Shown here: piece by piece, positions 37,113 through 50,900 of the stretch | Layout of the letters: the number at the start of each line of letters is the position of its first letter | How positions within the stretch are numbered: the stretch's first letter is position 1 | Origin: Owenia fusiformis | Lineage: Eukaryota > Annelida > Polychaeta > Sabellida > Oweniidae | Reading direction: 5' to 3' | Length of the DNA: 64,000 bases | Assembly (NCBI GenBank): GCA_903813345.2 | Contig: CAIIXF020000010.1 | Coordinates: 742,001 to 806,000 of the forward strand | The notes under the pieces: generated by a model | Told to the model about the DNA's origin: nothing | The model's database searches: none | The model's input: the letters and a program-made list of their open reading frames with translations, nothing else | Program-made: the position numbers and the translations under genes

Positions 37113-38917
37113 CACTGGTTGATGAATGAGTAAACATCATTAAAAATACTAACGTGTTTGTTCCTTGTATTAAACTCTGTGTTTATATTAGGTTTCCATC
37201 ACTGGATGGTGGCTAATAAATAAGAAACAATTTACAAGAAGCAATAAGAAAAATTCCTCGCAATCTGTTCGTAATCTCGTAGAATATCGAAAAGTCTCGT
37301 CTGCCTATTTCGTTCAGTATAACATTCGTTCAGTTCAACTAATTGAAAAATCGTATTTATTGTCCACCATATTTCTTTCCAGTCTAATTAAACAGATACG
37401 TCAGTTTTATTAAGTAATCTACATTGTGATAACAAATCTGCTGAACAAATCGTAATATTTGGAATGTATTGATTCCCGGAAAATGTATTTTCATCCATGA
37501 AAGTTTAAAAATTATCGTGTCACACTCGTGTTACGTCAGATCACGTGACTTTATTATCCATTTTCAATATCACAAACAAAACACCACCTTTACGTGTAAG
37601 TTATGTACTCTTTATTTCAAATAAATACTTGGGTTTACATGGAGCCCAATGTTTTGGTTGGATGGCTAATAGGGAATGAATAATAAGTGATGATTCAGCG
37701 ACATGTTTTCTCTTGAGTAAATCCACCTTTTTTGCATTGGACCTCAGGTTTGGTTAGACAGTGGCTCTCAACATAGGGGATTCCTAGGGGGTACAATTGG
37801 GCCAACTAGGAAGTTTCCTTTCAATTTTAAGTGAGTTGTAGACTATAGATTTATTGTTAGTGTCAAGGTTTTAATTTATATTCTATTCAAATTCTATCAC
37901 TGTTAAATTATATATCTGCTTTAATATGGGCTCATAAGCAGAACAGACTTATTTGACGCCCTGTAAGTTTAAGTTCATTGTTTTTGCCAGTTTTTGTAGC
38001 ATTTTAATTAAATCAGCGCGTCTTAATTTCAATGCATCATTTGACGTCTTTATTAATTAATAAATCAGTAAGTATCATAGCGTAATATCTTGAATTAAGT
38101 TGATTTTAATAGCCATTGGCTTGCCACCCTTCCTACAATTTTTTGATGTTGCTATCTCGGAATGTTCTTTTCTATATGTAGTAGCAAATGTCCAAAAAAC
38201 ATTTTCTGATGAATGACTTTCTTTGGAAACGTGGTTGAGTGACACATCAATGAGCTCATGATCTTACAGTAACGAGACACTTGACCAGATAAGTGACTGG
38301 CAAAATGGATGATCTAAATTTCACCAAATGATCAATGTGATGCTACCTTTACAGTCAGGTTTGGCTGAGTTTCACAAGGTAACCTAGGGTACTGGAGGTA
38401 ATTGAACATACTGGTCAGTAGATATGTGGTTAATATCATATCGTCTCCTTATTTTCTAATTCAAAGTACTTTATAAAATTTGGCTAGAGTTGACTATACA
38501 GAGTCAGAGAGATGGGTTTTCTTTTCATGACAAATTTCTCATCTGTTCTGATGTACCTGTGAGTTAGACCCGCATGATTGAATGATATTTTATATGATTA
38601 TAAGTTATGATATGGATCCAGGATTAGATAAATAGATTAGGTATTCTGTATAATTATGATTTGGTAATTTGGAGTTGTCTTTCACACTGAAATAACATAT
38701 CTCAATATCTCTCTACTTCTTATGGCCTAATTGAGTTATTCCTAAATGTGATTAGATATTTGAACAGTAGTTTCTTGAGTGAAAGATAAATTTCTGTTGA
38801 TACTTATTGTAATATTTCTCCCACTACACATTATGTAAGTCACAAACAAATATATAGTATGCATGCTACATCACCTTTCAGTCAACCACTTATTGAGATG
38901 TTAATATTTCTCTTCAG
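37113..38917. other. CCDC112 upstream region / 5' UTR intron
   Basis: Apart from the candidate promoter at 37541-37595 and the inverted end at about 37711-37741, I see no exon or element with clear boundaries. The sequence is AT-rich and lacks long open frames. Confidence 0.4.
37541..37595 (+). promoter_or_regulatory. candidate CCDC112 promoter / first non-coding exon
   Basis: TACGTCA and the palindrome TCACGTGA (37541-37548) resemble CRE and E-box/USF-type sites. Downstream, ACGT|GTAAGT gives a consensus donor after 37595. An acceptor (ATTTCTCTTCAG) at 38906-38917 precedes 61 nt of 5' UTR and the CCDC112 start codon, so a splice 37595 to 38918 is plausible. The assignment is inferred from motifs only. 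Confidence 0.35.
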
Positions 38918-38978
38918 AACAGTATTCTGATGTCTCTGTGAACTTTACAACAGAAGTGTGAGGATATTGAATGCGAAA

Positions 38979-41900
38979 ATGGCAAAAAGTAGTCGGAATC
39001 CAGACATTGCTAAAAAGGTGGAGTTGATCAAGGAAGTGCACCAGCTGGAAATAAAGTGAGACATGTTTTTGTTTATTTACTTTTTAATACATTCTTTTGG
39101 GTTTGAACTGAACTGATCATGCAACTGCTGCCTGTTGCTAGCCAGTTTTTATCGATAGACGCATAGAATAATACAGTTTACATCAAATAAGTGTGAACAC
39201 CTCTCTTAAAACCAGTTTTCATGTCAAAGGAAGACTTCCTGATTTTTATTGAATACAAGAGTACTATTATGCACTTCTATAATCTATATTTATACTTTTT
39301 CAATTCATCTTAAGGGTCCAAAACATGGAGCGAGAGAAGACAACCCACCTCTACAACAGACGCAATGACTTCAGAGAGGAGTTCCGACATCTGGAAGAGC
39401 TGGACCGAAAATTATCAACAGATCAGAAAACTGAAAGTAAATATTATTTATTATTTGTAGTACAAACAGAAGGCTTTCCAGGATAGAAATATATTTATCC
39501 CATACTTGGTCGTGGTTTGTAAAAACTTAAATTTTCATCAGCAGGCAGATATAGCTTTATGTCCTGGCCTAAGCAGGCAGATACATGTATATTATATCTG
39601 CCCACTACATCATAATCACCGTTGGCATGTTGGTGCATTTTTCTGAACTGAGGCCAATTGAACTACCGTATGTGAAGCAGATGAGCAAGATTGTATGGGA
39701 TAAACAGATCATCCTATAGTTGGTTCAGGATATTGGGATTATCCCTTGGCCAATATAATTATTATATCTACCCTCAGGACCTATGGCCCTCAGGCAGATA
39801 TATTATTCTGGCCTGAGATAATTCCAATATCCCGAACCTCATATTGGATAATCTCTATATATCCTGCATTTTTGGTAGCCATTTAGTTTGAAATCAGTTT
39901 GGACATATTTTGGTTGTTATTTGATATACTTTGTGCCTTCACAAAATATCGTTTGCAAAGTTTTATCCAAGAATTTCCAGGGAAACTGGTTGCATCTTTT
40001 AAAAGAACACTTCAATTAAATTTGTTCCCTGGTGTTGTTTCAACTATTTGTTTAAAATTAACTCGTCAACAAGAACTTTATCTGAATAGAGCCAGGGTAG
40101 ATTTAATTTTAAAAGCCCAGCTCAAAGCCCACAATTGGAGCTCAGTTGAGTCATCAAATTGTTTATGTGGTTCCCCTGAAACTTTTCCCCACTTCTTTTT
40201 CAAATGCCCTCTGAAAGAACAACAAAGAAATAAATTAATAACAGATACTTTAGGGATATATGGGGACTTATTAACTCATTTCAGAACTCAGCAAGACAAA
40301 ATTCACTTTTTTCTTTTTGGGGATCCATCATTAACCCAATTAGAAATGGATAATCTATTTTCACTGGTTGCGAATTATCTCATTGAAAACACAACCAGAA
40401 TCTAAATATTTTCCTGCCTATGACCTGTTTCCATTTTTCAACATACTTCCCCCCCCCCAGGATATCAGCAGCCCTCCTATCTTTTGTTTCATTGCAAGGC
40501 ATTCTACCATTTACAGGTGACATCCAGGTTAAAATGAATATTGTACTTTATTGTTTATTTATATAAGGGGACATCTAATGCTTACAGCGCTTTGCCCCTT
40601 GTAATTGTATCTAAATGACTTGTGCTTACAATAAATATGAAAGATGATAAAAAAAATGGAAGAATTAAACATTTTCAGGAATGTTTCTTGATATGAAAAT
40701 CTTATAACTTATCTTATAATGCTTCTTGGTTTGAAAATCAAGTAGTTTTTGAAAAAGCAAACTAAACGAAAAAAGCAAACTAAACGAAAAAAAAAACAAT
40801 TGATATGATTACAAACTGCACATATTATCATGATGATGTCAAACTTCTAGTTGACAGCTGATGAAGGTGAATGAACATTTGTACCATAAAACCCATCTGA
40901 TGATGACCTCAGTACAATATTAATATTCTTAAGCTATTGGAAAGTACCGGTAATAGATTCAATCATTGTGAAATTAATGGAGATCAGAGGAAGACCAAAT
41001 ATTTGGTTATTTATTTTATATTTTCCTTACATTCTATCACTATAATTGTAATGACATCACAATATTCAATATGTCACTCTTTATAATTGTAATGACATCA
41101 CAATATTCAATATGTCACTCATTGGCATAATTGTAATGACATCACAATATTCAATATGTCACTCATTGGCATAATTTTGTATGTACATTGATTCCCTTAT
41201 ACCCCATGGGCATTTAATAGATAAATCATTCCAGGAATTAGGCTTTAAATGCCCAGGGTATGATTACAAGACAATATGGTTAATTTTGTAAACTATGTCA
41301 GTCCTGTCCTCATTCAAAATATGTACGCTGTATGTGTATTCCCATTTGGACAATTTTCCCTTTCATGTTCCATTCCATTGATGAGTTAATTCATTTCATT
41401 GAATCTTAACTTATAAATTATTTACAATAAAACATCCTTCACTTAATCCTTTTGAATACCTGAAGTGATTAGGTGTGAACAGTTTTAACAATAAATTAGT
41501 TGTTTATTGCAATTCATTGCTCGTGTTCTCTCACTGATTCCAATACTGAAGCAGGGGTTTCATTAGCAGCAGGCAACAGGCAATTTTCACCGTTTGTTTT
41601 GTTTTCACACACTTGTTGTTTATAGGGACTTTTCAACTTTTCCATGTTAAATTCATGATTTTCATTAATTTTGCCTGTTGTTTTCATTTATTTAGCCTGT
41701 TGTGAGAAATTCAAGGTTCTATCTTTACTTCAGCAGAAACCCCTGCTGAAGTAAAGATAGAACCTTGGAACCTATAGTTTATAGTGACTACTTTATATTC
41801 AAAGTCCATTTGAGAAATAAATGCGATTGAAGTACAGTGCCTCTTTTATGTTGTACTTTTATTTTCCATTAGTGTACTATTTTTCATAAAATAAATGACA

Positions 41901-44900
41901 ATAATCAATGTACCTCATTAATATTTCATTCTATTATTTTTTTTATGCATATCAATTAGTGCGCATCAGAGCCATCAGTAGGCTCTGGATTAGGGGTTGA
42001 TTCATTATATCAATGTACACCCACACAGTACAGTAGATCCTGCCTAATCCAAATGCCATTGGGACTGCCCAAAAGTCTTTGGATTGGTTGATGTTCATAT
42101 TTTGAGGTTTTCTATGGCAGATTAAAAAAGAGACCAAAAAAGTGTTCACATTGAGAGGTGTTCCAATTAGAGATGTGTTCAGACGTACAGGTTTTACTGT
42201 ACATTACACAAACATAATTAATGATGCGAAACCATCCCAAAGGCTTTGTCAGTATTAGTAAATTAAAGGCAATACAGGGAGAATGTTCCTATTGCTGACT
42301 GTAGTTGCTTTTAAATGTTACTAGTTAGTTACAATATAGACACCGAAACCAAGGGCGTTACAATACCCGGGAATTTATCGGTTCGTCCAGTACTTGTTTG
42401 TGATAGCGCCCTCTGTAGGTCACTGTGCTTATAGCCTACAGTAATACGGGGTAGGATATCGGGAATTCGGTCAGTTTCTATCCGTCGATTTCGCTATGAA
42501 TTGAAGCAAGTGTGACCACTTTATCCACTTAAACAATTTGATAATTGATTAAATCTTTAAACAAAATCGATAAACACGTTATACACTTCCTATCTCCTTA
42601 GAAATTAGCATGTATTTATGGATTGTGTTTTCGAACAAGGCTCGACCCACCCCAATAGGGAAATCCTTATGCTAATTAGTATGACGTCATATTTTCCTGG
42701 GGAATCCTAGATTTCAAAGCCTCAGTCTGTTATTGTGTCAAATGTAAACGCTCTTGGGACGCTCTTTTGCAGACAGAAAATTGACAGATTAGCTTTTAAC
42801 TTTCAGCTTTGATGTTAAAATATTCTGTATTTCTACCGGACTTCTTGCTGAATATCATATAATGTTATAACTTGATTTGGACCATTGCCTGATTGATCAT
42901 TCTGAAATTTTGATTGTGATTCATGATTGATTGGCAAGAAAAAAGAATTCCTATTGTTTTCCAGCGAAGTCAAAATGTTACAGCATGAGTTATAATGTCG
43001 AGTTTGCATCATGTTAAATTCTGCTAGTGATTAGAAGTCCATGCACAAGCATACACATAAGAGACAAACACACCCAGGCTCCAGGCCGTGGATGGAAATA
43101 TAAAACTATTTAAGGCACAAACTGGTATTAATAGACCGATATGTAGTGTCTGCCATGTATTGAAGGTAAACCAATCTGTATTATTAATGTTTCTTCTATC
43201 AATACATGGATTGTGCAATCGAAAAGCAATGGCACAATCAAAAATGTGCATATCAATCGTGAATATCTCTCGGTTCAAAGCTTATTTCCAACAGAATCGT
43301 GTCAAAATATGTGTCTGAGTAACAGTTATACATTATAAGATCGCAAACTCTTACCAATTATCAGCCGAATGGCTCATTTTCAACTAAATGTCCTTAAGAC
43401 AACAGCCCTGGGTCGCGCCTGAGACCAAAAACTACTTCAAATAGCCCTCCCCTAATTATATTGGATAATCACATTTATGCGTGCGCGCGCAGCTCATCCA
43501 ATGAACGAAACGCCACTTCCCGCTGAAATCACCGGGTATTGATCTTTCCCTTGCCGAAACCAGGCAGTTTCTTAAACTCTAACATCTGCTTGATTTGTAT
43601 TCTTAAAGTCATTTTGTCTGATTTCTGCAGTTTTACAGCCAAGTAGACATTTATAAGCCTGTCTTAAGTCCCTGCTTTTTAACCCATAGATAAATGCATT
43701 TGAAAATGAATTGCAATATATAAAAATGGCTGAAAATCTATAAATGACCTGTAGCCATACAGGTGCATGCTCGTATTGCCCCATCAGAGCTGTGCTGATT
43801 ATAAATGGAATAAAACATATCATCAAAACTCCATACACCCAGGCGATCATTTTGGTTAGTCTGTAGTCATTGGTTGTAATTCCTGTACTGTTGGACACGG
43901 ACAAAGCTTGTTGGTGGATTTGTTTATTCTGTTTCCAAGCGATGATGAAGATGTATGTGTATGCTAACGTACTAAGTACAAGGACACTCAATACATGACC
44001 TGTTAATAGTAAAAATGTTTTCCTGTCTATGACGACCCACAGACACAAGTCACCATAGTTGTACTCCGTGTTAGCAGTCATATAGCTGGTACAACCTATG
44101 ATGTATGTCCATGTGATGCAGATAATGACCTTACTGTTTCTCTCCGTGAACCATCTTGTGTGGAAATATGGTTTGGCTATCGAGATAAATCGTTCAATTA
44201 CAACAAGAAGGAAATTAATTATAGATGACAGTGCTCCTAATGTAGTTGGAGGTTGGCAAATGAGACATGAGATCCGCTCAGCTTCCCTATCGCCATTGTA
44301 GAACATGAAATCTGGTGCATAGAACCTGAATGCGCAAGTCAGTAATGCAACACCCAGAATGAGGTCAGCGCATGACAGACTTAGTATGAATTTGTTTGCA
44401 TTCACTCGTTGTAAATGTTTGAATTTAGCGATGCAGGTTATGGTCAGTGTATTTGTTGTTACTATGAGAACAGCAACCATCATACATACTGTTACTATGA
44501 CACCTACGATATCAGGGTAGTCGCGATCCATTGAGGGTAAAGTCGTTCCATTTGTCCCCAGTGGAGAAATTGTGCCATTGCATTTAGAGCTCTCCATTTT
44601 TCAATATCACAGTATTAAGTATTGATGGTTAACATTTTCCATTCATCCCCTGTGGTGTCTCGCAGCATAATTTTCCTTAAAATTATCTATTTTGCAACAT
44701 CAGGACAACGACTTGATGAAAAATTGTACCATGTTTCTTATATGAAGAATTCTATTGTTGTATATTTAAACATTTCCTTTATGTCACCTATTTCATTCTG
44801 ACTCTCTGTACTTTTACTACTGCTACAACAGCATTGTGTTCCAATAATGATAGCAGTGTTAGTGTTAATAGTCGCACCTGATTGCTGATTAGAAGTCTAT

Positions 44901-47900
44901 TATGTTTATTAAATACAGCCAAGCCTGTAGATCTGAACACCTCTCTAATATTAACACCTCTCTAATCTGAACACCTCTCTATTATGAACACCTCTCTAAT
45001 CTGATCACCTTTCTAATCTGAACACCTTTCTAATATGAACACCTCTCTCATCTGAACACCTCTGAATTTGAAAAGTTTTTTTCGGTCACATATTTGAATC
45101 TGTCAGAGATTGAAATAATATATAATGCATGATAGAAAGAAATTCACAACTTATACAATTTTACTTTATTTATCTGATCTTGAATTATTACCAGATAAGT
45201 AAAAGAGACCGACTTGGGCAAGGCTAACTTTTACTTAACAGCATAATATACTGTAGTATAACTTGAAGTTATACACTCAGTGGCGTAGCGTGGGTATTTT
45301 GTGAGTGTACGCCACGAGTAAGCGAAATAGACGTGCTTTGAGGGGGGTTCGGGGGAGGTCCCCCCAAGAAAAAAAAAGAAAGTGAAAAAGAAAATGAGAT
45401 AGCATTTGAAGCGTTCCGGGGCGTTTGAAATACGAAATTCCGACTATTATGGACGAATAGAATGTAAATTATTAGCCATTTTTGAAGTGTGGGGCAAATC
45501 AATATAAAAAATCAACTGTTTTCTAAATTTTGAGAGTACGCCATGGCGTTTTATGCGTATATGACGCTACGCCATTGCACTTGTATTATATTATGGTATT
45601 TTCCAGAGAGCAAGCTGCAGCAACAGTTGACCAAGATACGAACAAATGTGAGGAAGTTTCACAGAGAACTTAAAGATGTCAAACCTACACCCGAGTGTAA
45701 GTTAAATAAAATCTCTAGTATATATGGTAAATACTTATGAACTGAAAGCGATAATAATGCACAAAAGGTTTTGTAATTTTTGGGTTTTAGTAGCCTGTTA
45801 AAAATACAAAGTTGCTAATATTACGTCCTTTTCTATTTATGCAAATTTGGTGTTGCAGTTGAGGACTCCACCCCTTCCATTTTGATGATTATGTTCCATT
45901 ATGATGATTACATGTATGTTCTTCGCAGTTAAGCCAAAATTCTCCTTGTATATTTTTTCCAGTTGTTGAGAAGTTAAAGGTTATCATGGAAGATATTGAA
46001 GGGACCATCTCAAACTTTAAACAGCAGCAGAGACTCATGTAAGTTACTGAACTCTGGTCACAATCTACTCAACAATGTTAGTTGTCATTTTACACATTCA
46101 TGTTTAGTTTATACCCTACTAATGACATAATGAATGGTGAAAAGGGGAAGTGTAACTGGGTCTTAAGATGAAAATGTTCTTCGCAAAGTTCTTTCTATTG
46201 AAAGTTTGACATATAGCCTCACATCATTTGTATGTTATGAGGAAGAGCTGCATAGTAGCCTCACATCACTAATTGCCTCACATTATTGTTAAAGGTATGA
46301 AGAACTTCTTCATGAAGAAAAGTCAAATGAACAAGACATCCTAGCCCTGGAGAAGAAATTTGAATCATGGTCTCAATTGCCCGCACCTGTATCAGCCAGG
46401 CCCACTTTCAAACCTGTCAGGTCTGCGCGTGATGTCACAAAAGATCTCCCTCCTGAAGTGGCTGAATTTGAGGTAAAATATAAAAACATTTGTTAAGGGA
46501 TGTATGCACTGCCAGGTGAAATGCTTGAAACGGTGGCGAAAAGGCCGAAATGCTTGAGTTGATTGAAACAATAGACTAGATGCGAGTAGAAACAATCTTG
46601 ATTTTCGTCATTAAAAATTCAAAATTCAGTCAAACTGATGTCATATTTGGGATCTACATGTAAAATTAAATCTAGAAATGTGGTTTTGAAAAGACTTTAT
46701 ACTTTTAAAATTTTATTTTCTCTGAAAATGTGACTTCTAGGTCGGGGAGATTCCTCATAGACCCCATGCTGTAAAATCACAAAAAGTGAAATATCTTTTC
46801 TTGTGTTCGGCAGATAATATTTTCCTTTACTGGACATATTTTAATTTGTATAACTGTATGACACACAAGGGTAATATGATTTAGTAAACCACTAAAACTG
46901 ATGAATATTCAAGTGTAAGGGAACTTTGTAATACCCTGCCATGTTATTTCCCCCGAATCAGCCACCTGGTGGCGAAACTGGTAACTACCTTCTCGCATCT
47001 GAGTAATTGAAACGATTGAAACGCTATTTACAGTGTATACATTCCTTTTTTAGGGTTTGGTTGAGGTAGTTTGTTAGAATTTAATCTGAAATCTTTTTGA
47101 ATACAAGTGTCAGTGATGCACATACTCTTTTAAGCACATTGCAGAAAAACATACCTTTGTTAAGTAGTTTATATTAATGAAATAGTCCTGCTGAAGTTAA
47201 AGAGAGAATCAGATATAGCGAGCAGGCTAAAAAAAATTGTTTCAATTTTAGAATATTTTTGGCTCATGTCATTCCTTGTCATGTCTATTTTCTAAAAATC
47301 ACAAAAGTGCATACTTTATTCAAGGAAAACGAAAGATTTTTACAATAGTGTATTATTTTTCTATAAGAATGGTTACCATTCTTATTATTTGGGAGAATTT
47401 AAACATTTTTGCACTTTGAATCATGAATAACTTCACCAATTTATAACATATTGTGAATCTTTTGGGAGACATTGTATTTGATATTGTAAGGAATAGATTG
47501 GTAATATCAATTATATACATGTTGCTTGTAATTTTGTCACCCCCTATAGATCAGATTCTGCCTTTAATTTACTTCTATTAATTAATATGTTTTTGACTGT
47601 TGCAGAGATTCCTACAGCAAACAGGAGGAATGAGGGGAGGTTGGGATGATTACGATCACGGAACATTCATGAAGTTTAGGAATAAACACAAGGTGAGAAA
47701 ACTGTGGCAGATCAAGAATAACCAAATAGGAGCTTAAAGAAAAAGAAAAAACAAAGTGAATCAACAAATTTTCAAAATCCCATATAGGGATCAAACAGCA
47801 CTCTCCTGCAAAATCTGCATAATCCGGTTAAAAAATCATGTATCCATATTTTCTTTCGTAATGAAATATATTTATCATTATTTTTTTCAATTTGAGGTAA

Positions 47901-50900
47901 AAATCACATTGATTCAAGTAGGTCATAAAACTGCATCTAAACACAATTTACGATAATTATCTTATCTGTTTACCGTCTGTTAAGTCAAATCACTCTACTT
48001 TTCACCCATGTCTGATTTCAGCTTATCTCATTATTATATCTTTATTTTCCCATTATTCATAGAGCATTTTATAACGTAATTACATGTTAACAAGTCAGTG
48101 CAGTCTCACAAACACAGATGATGAGAAACACATTCCGTTAGCTGATTATATATAACAAGAATAAACTAGGTTGATGGACTTACAAACAAGAAGAACCTTC
48201 ATTTTGAAAAAGATTCCAAAATATAACATTTTTTTACCGGATCGTGCGGTATTTGCAGAATAGTGCTGTTTGATCCCTACCTGTGAAAATAATCAGTTTT
48301 TTACGTTTCAAAATTATATGTACATGCAGTAAGTGGATAAATATAAAATATTTTGTTGTTTTAATAGCTTGCAACAAGTCTGAAATTCTTTCTAATTGCT
48401 AATTGAAAAAAAAGATATTGATAAATAAAAAAAATTGCAGGGTAAGACTAAATTCCTCCGTGAAGCAATCTCTGCAATTCCTACAAAGACAGCTGATGAG
48501 GTGAGGGACCATGAGAATTGGTACCAGGAGTTCCTGATGCTCAATGACAGGAAGAAAGAAGCCATACAGAAATGGAGAGACAGAAAGCAGGTATTTATAC
48601 ATACATATATTAACTGTATTGACATTCTGAACATTTGTACATGCCAAACATATTTCTTTCAAAATAGAATATATCTTAATATTATTTTGTGAGCAACTTT
48701 AATGTTTTTTGAACCACTTTTATGTGCTATTAATGTGTTCTTTTTCAACCCAAGCCAATCTTTCAAAGTTCCACAAATCCTAGATTTTGATAACATTGGA
48801 TGAGACTACAATATTTAAGAAAACTTTGTTTTCAGCCTTATGAAGGGCCTTTTGGGGCCTGCATCACATATACTTGAAATAATTTCTGAAATATGACATG
48901 CATTCTCAGATATTAAGAAAGAAAATAAAAATATTTTCAGGAGGAAAAAGATGAGGTGTTTAACCAGTCAGATTCCTCAGATGACAGTGTTAATGATGAG
49001 GACAAGAAAAAGATGGCGTTACAAGCTAAGATTGAGAGAGAAAGACGGGAGAGAGCTGGGCAGTTAAACTCATGGAAGGTTCAGAAGGAACTGGAGCGGG
49101 CAGAGAGGGAGGAAAAACAATTGAGAGAACAGCTCATTGAAATGAGGAAAAAAGAAAAGAGTCAAGAAAGACAGGTGAATAGGCAATAGACGGAGAAATA
49201 GTGTGAAGAATTTGATTTCAACCAATTAAGATAAAAGCAGTGTTTCTCTCACATTCAACATTCACATTTCAACCTCAGGCTTAGTATTTGTTGAATTTCA
49301 AAAATAATATAAAACTTCAAGTTGAGTTGTTTCATTTTGCTCTAGCGTGAAATGCGAGCCAAGGTGGCTGACTACAAACAACAGAAAGACGAAGAAGAGC
49401 AGATTAAACAAGAGATTGAATTCATGGAGAAACAAGCCAATGAGGATATTAGAAGACGCATTGGGAATAAGGAAATCGCCCGATTCAAAGAAAGGGTAGG
49501 GGCTTTAACTTGACTAAAACAAATCATATATTTCTTTGTATATATGATCGGATATTAAATATATGAGATTGATCAGCTTCAGAATATATTTCAAAATTAC
49601 TGAATTTACTTAAGCCCAAAGTGCCACATAGCATATCCCATCTTAAACTTTTGCTAGAGTTAAACGTATTAAATTTTCTTCAGGACAACCACCTTGTGCA
49701 AAGCAAACTAGAGAAAGAGAGACAAAGGGCAGAGGAGGAGAGAGAGAAACAAAAGAGACTCCAACGTTTGAAAGGCCAGGTATGTTAAGTATTGGGCTAA
49801 CTGCATCCCCCAAATGCAGGGGCTCTACATAAGTTCAAATGGAGGATGATGCTACAACCATGCAATTGGAGAGTACCATTGTTACGTTTGTATGCAGCTA
49901 ACAGATTGTAAAAATCAGACATGTTCAGTAACCTCCCTCCCTCTAACTCCAAAAATGAAAACTGAATAAAACATCGATACTATCTGATTTATCAAGTGCC
50001 GCATGGTTCGAAACCCTGCAGAATCTATTTTTCATTTTTAACAGTCCACAATACATCTCACTGATTCATCTCAAGATCCGAACAGTGAATTTTCATATAT
50101 ATATATTTTTGAATACTTTTGGTTTCCCATACAATGCTCACAATTTTTTTAAAGAGAATCTGTGTTATATATTTACTATAAAAACTAACAAATCCAGTTA
50201 GGGAAATTCATGTAAGTGCGACATCTATCTTTAGATGTAAAAGTTTATGTGCCTAAGGAGATACTTTGATTCATGATTACATACATGTACATATAACATA
50301 ACAATCTGAATTGTGCAATTTTTTTATTTAAAAAAATCATTTTCTCATCAAATCAATGTTAAATTCAAATGTTTTTCCAGAAATAACAGAACGGTGAATC
50401 TCTGAATTTCACATATTTTGTTATTCATCAGTATATCTTTCACCTAGATTTTTCAAGAAAATCTGAATAGTAGAAAAAAAGTTGATCGACAGTGAATTCT
50501 ACCTTAAGTCATTAGTTCAACATGTGGCAACTCATGGGAAAATATATGATCTATTCATTCACTACATGTCCATGTGTGTCAATAGATTTAAAAAAATAAG
50601 TTTATATAACGTTACTCAATCCCATATTTATTATGCTATAGGTGAAGGTACATGTAACAAGGGATCCAAATAGATTACTAAAGCCAACCAAGGGCTGGGA
50701 GGAGAGACAGAAAGATCAGACTAAATCCGGGGGACAGGTCCTACATGTGCAACATAAGTAAGTCAATATTTCAAATTAAAGCCATGATTTCAAAGTACAT
50801 TATACAGTAAAATCTGTAATAAGTGGAATACCTCTATAAGTGGAACACCTTTGCAAGTAGAACACCTTTCATTGTCCTTCCAAAACCTCTCTAAGAAAAG

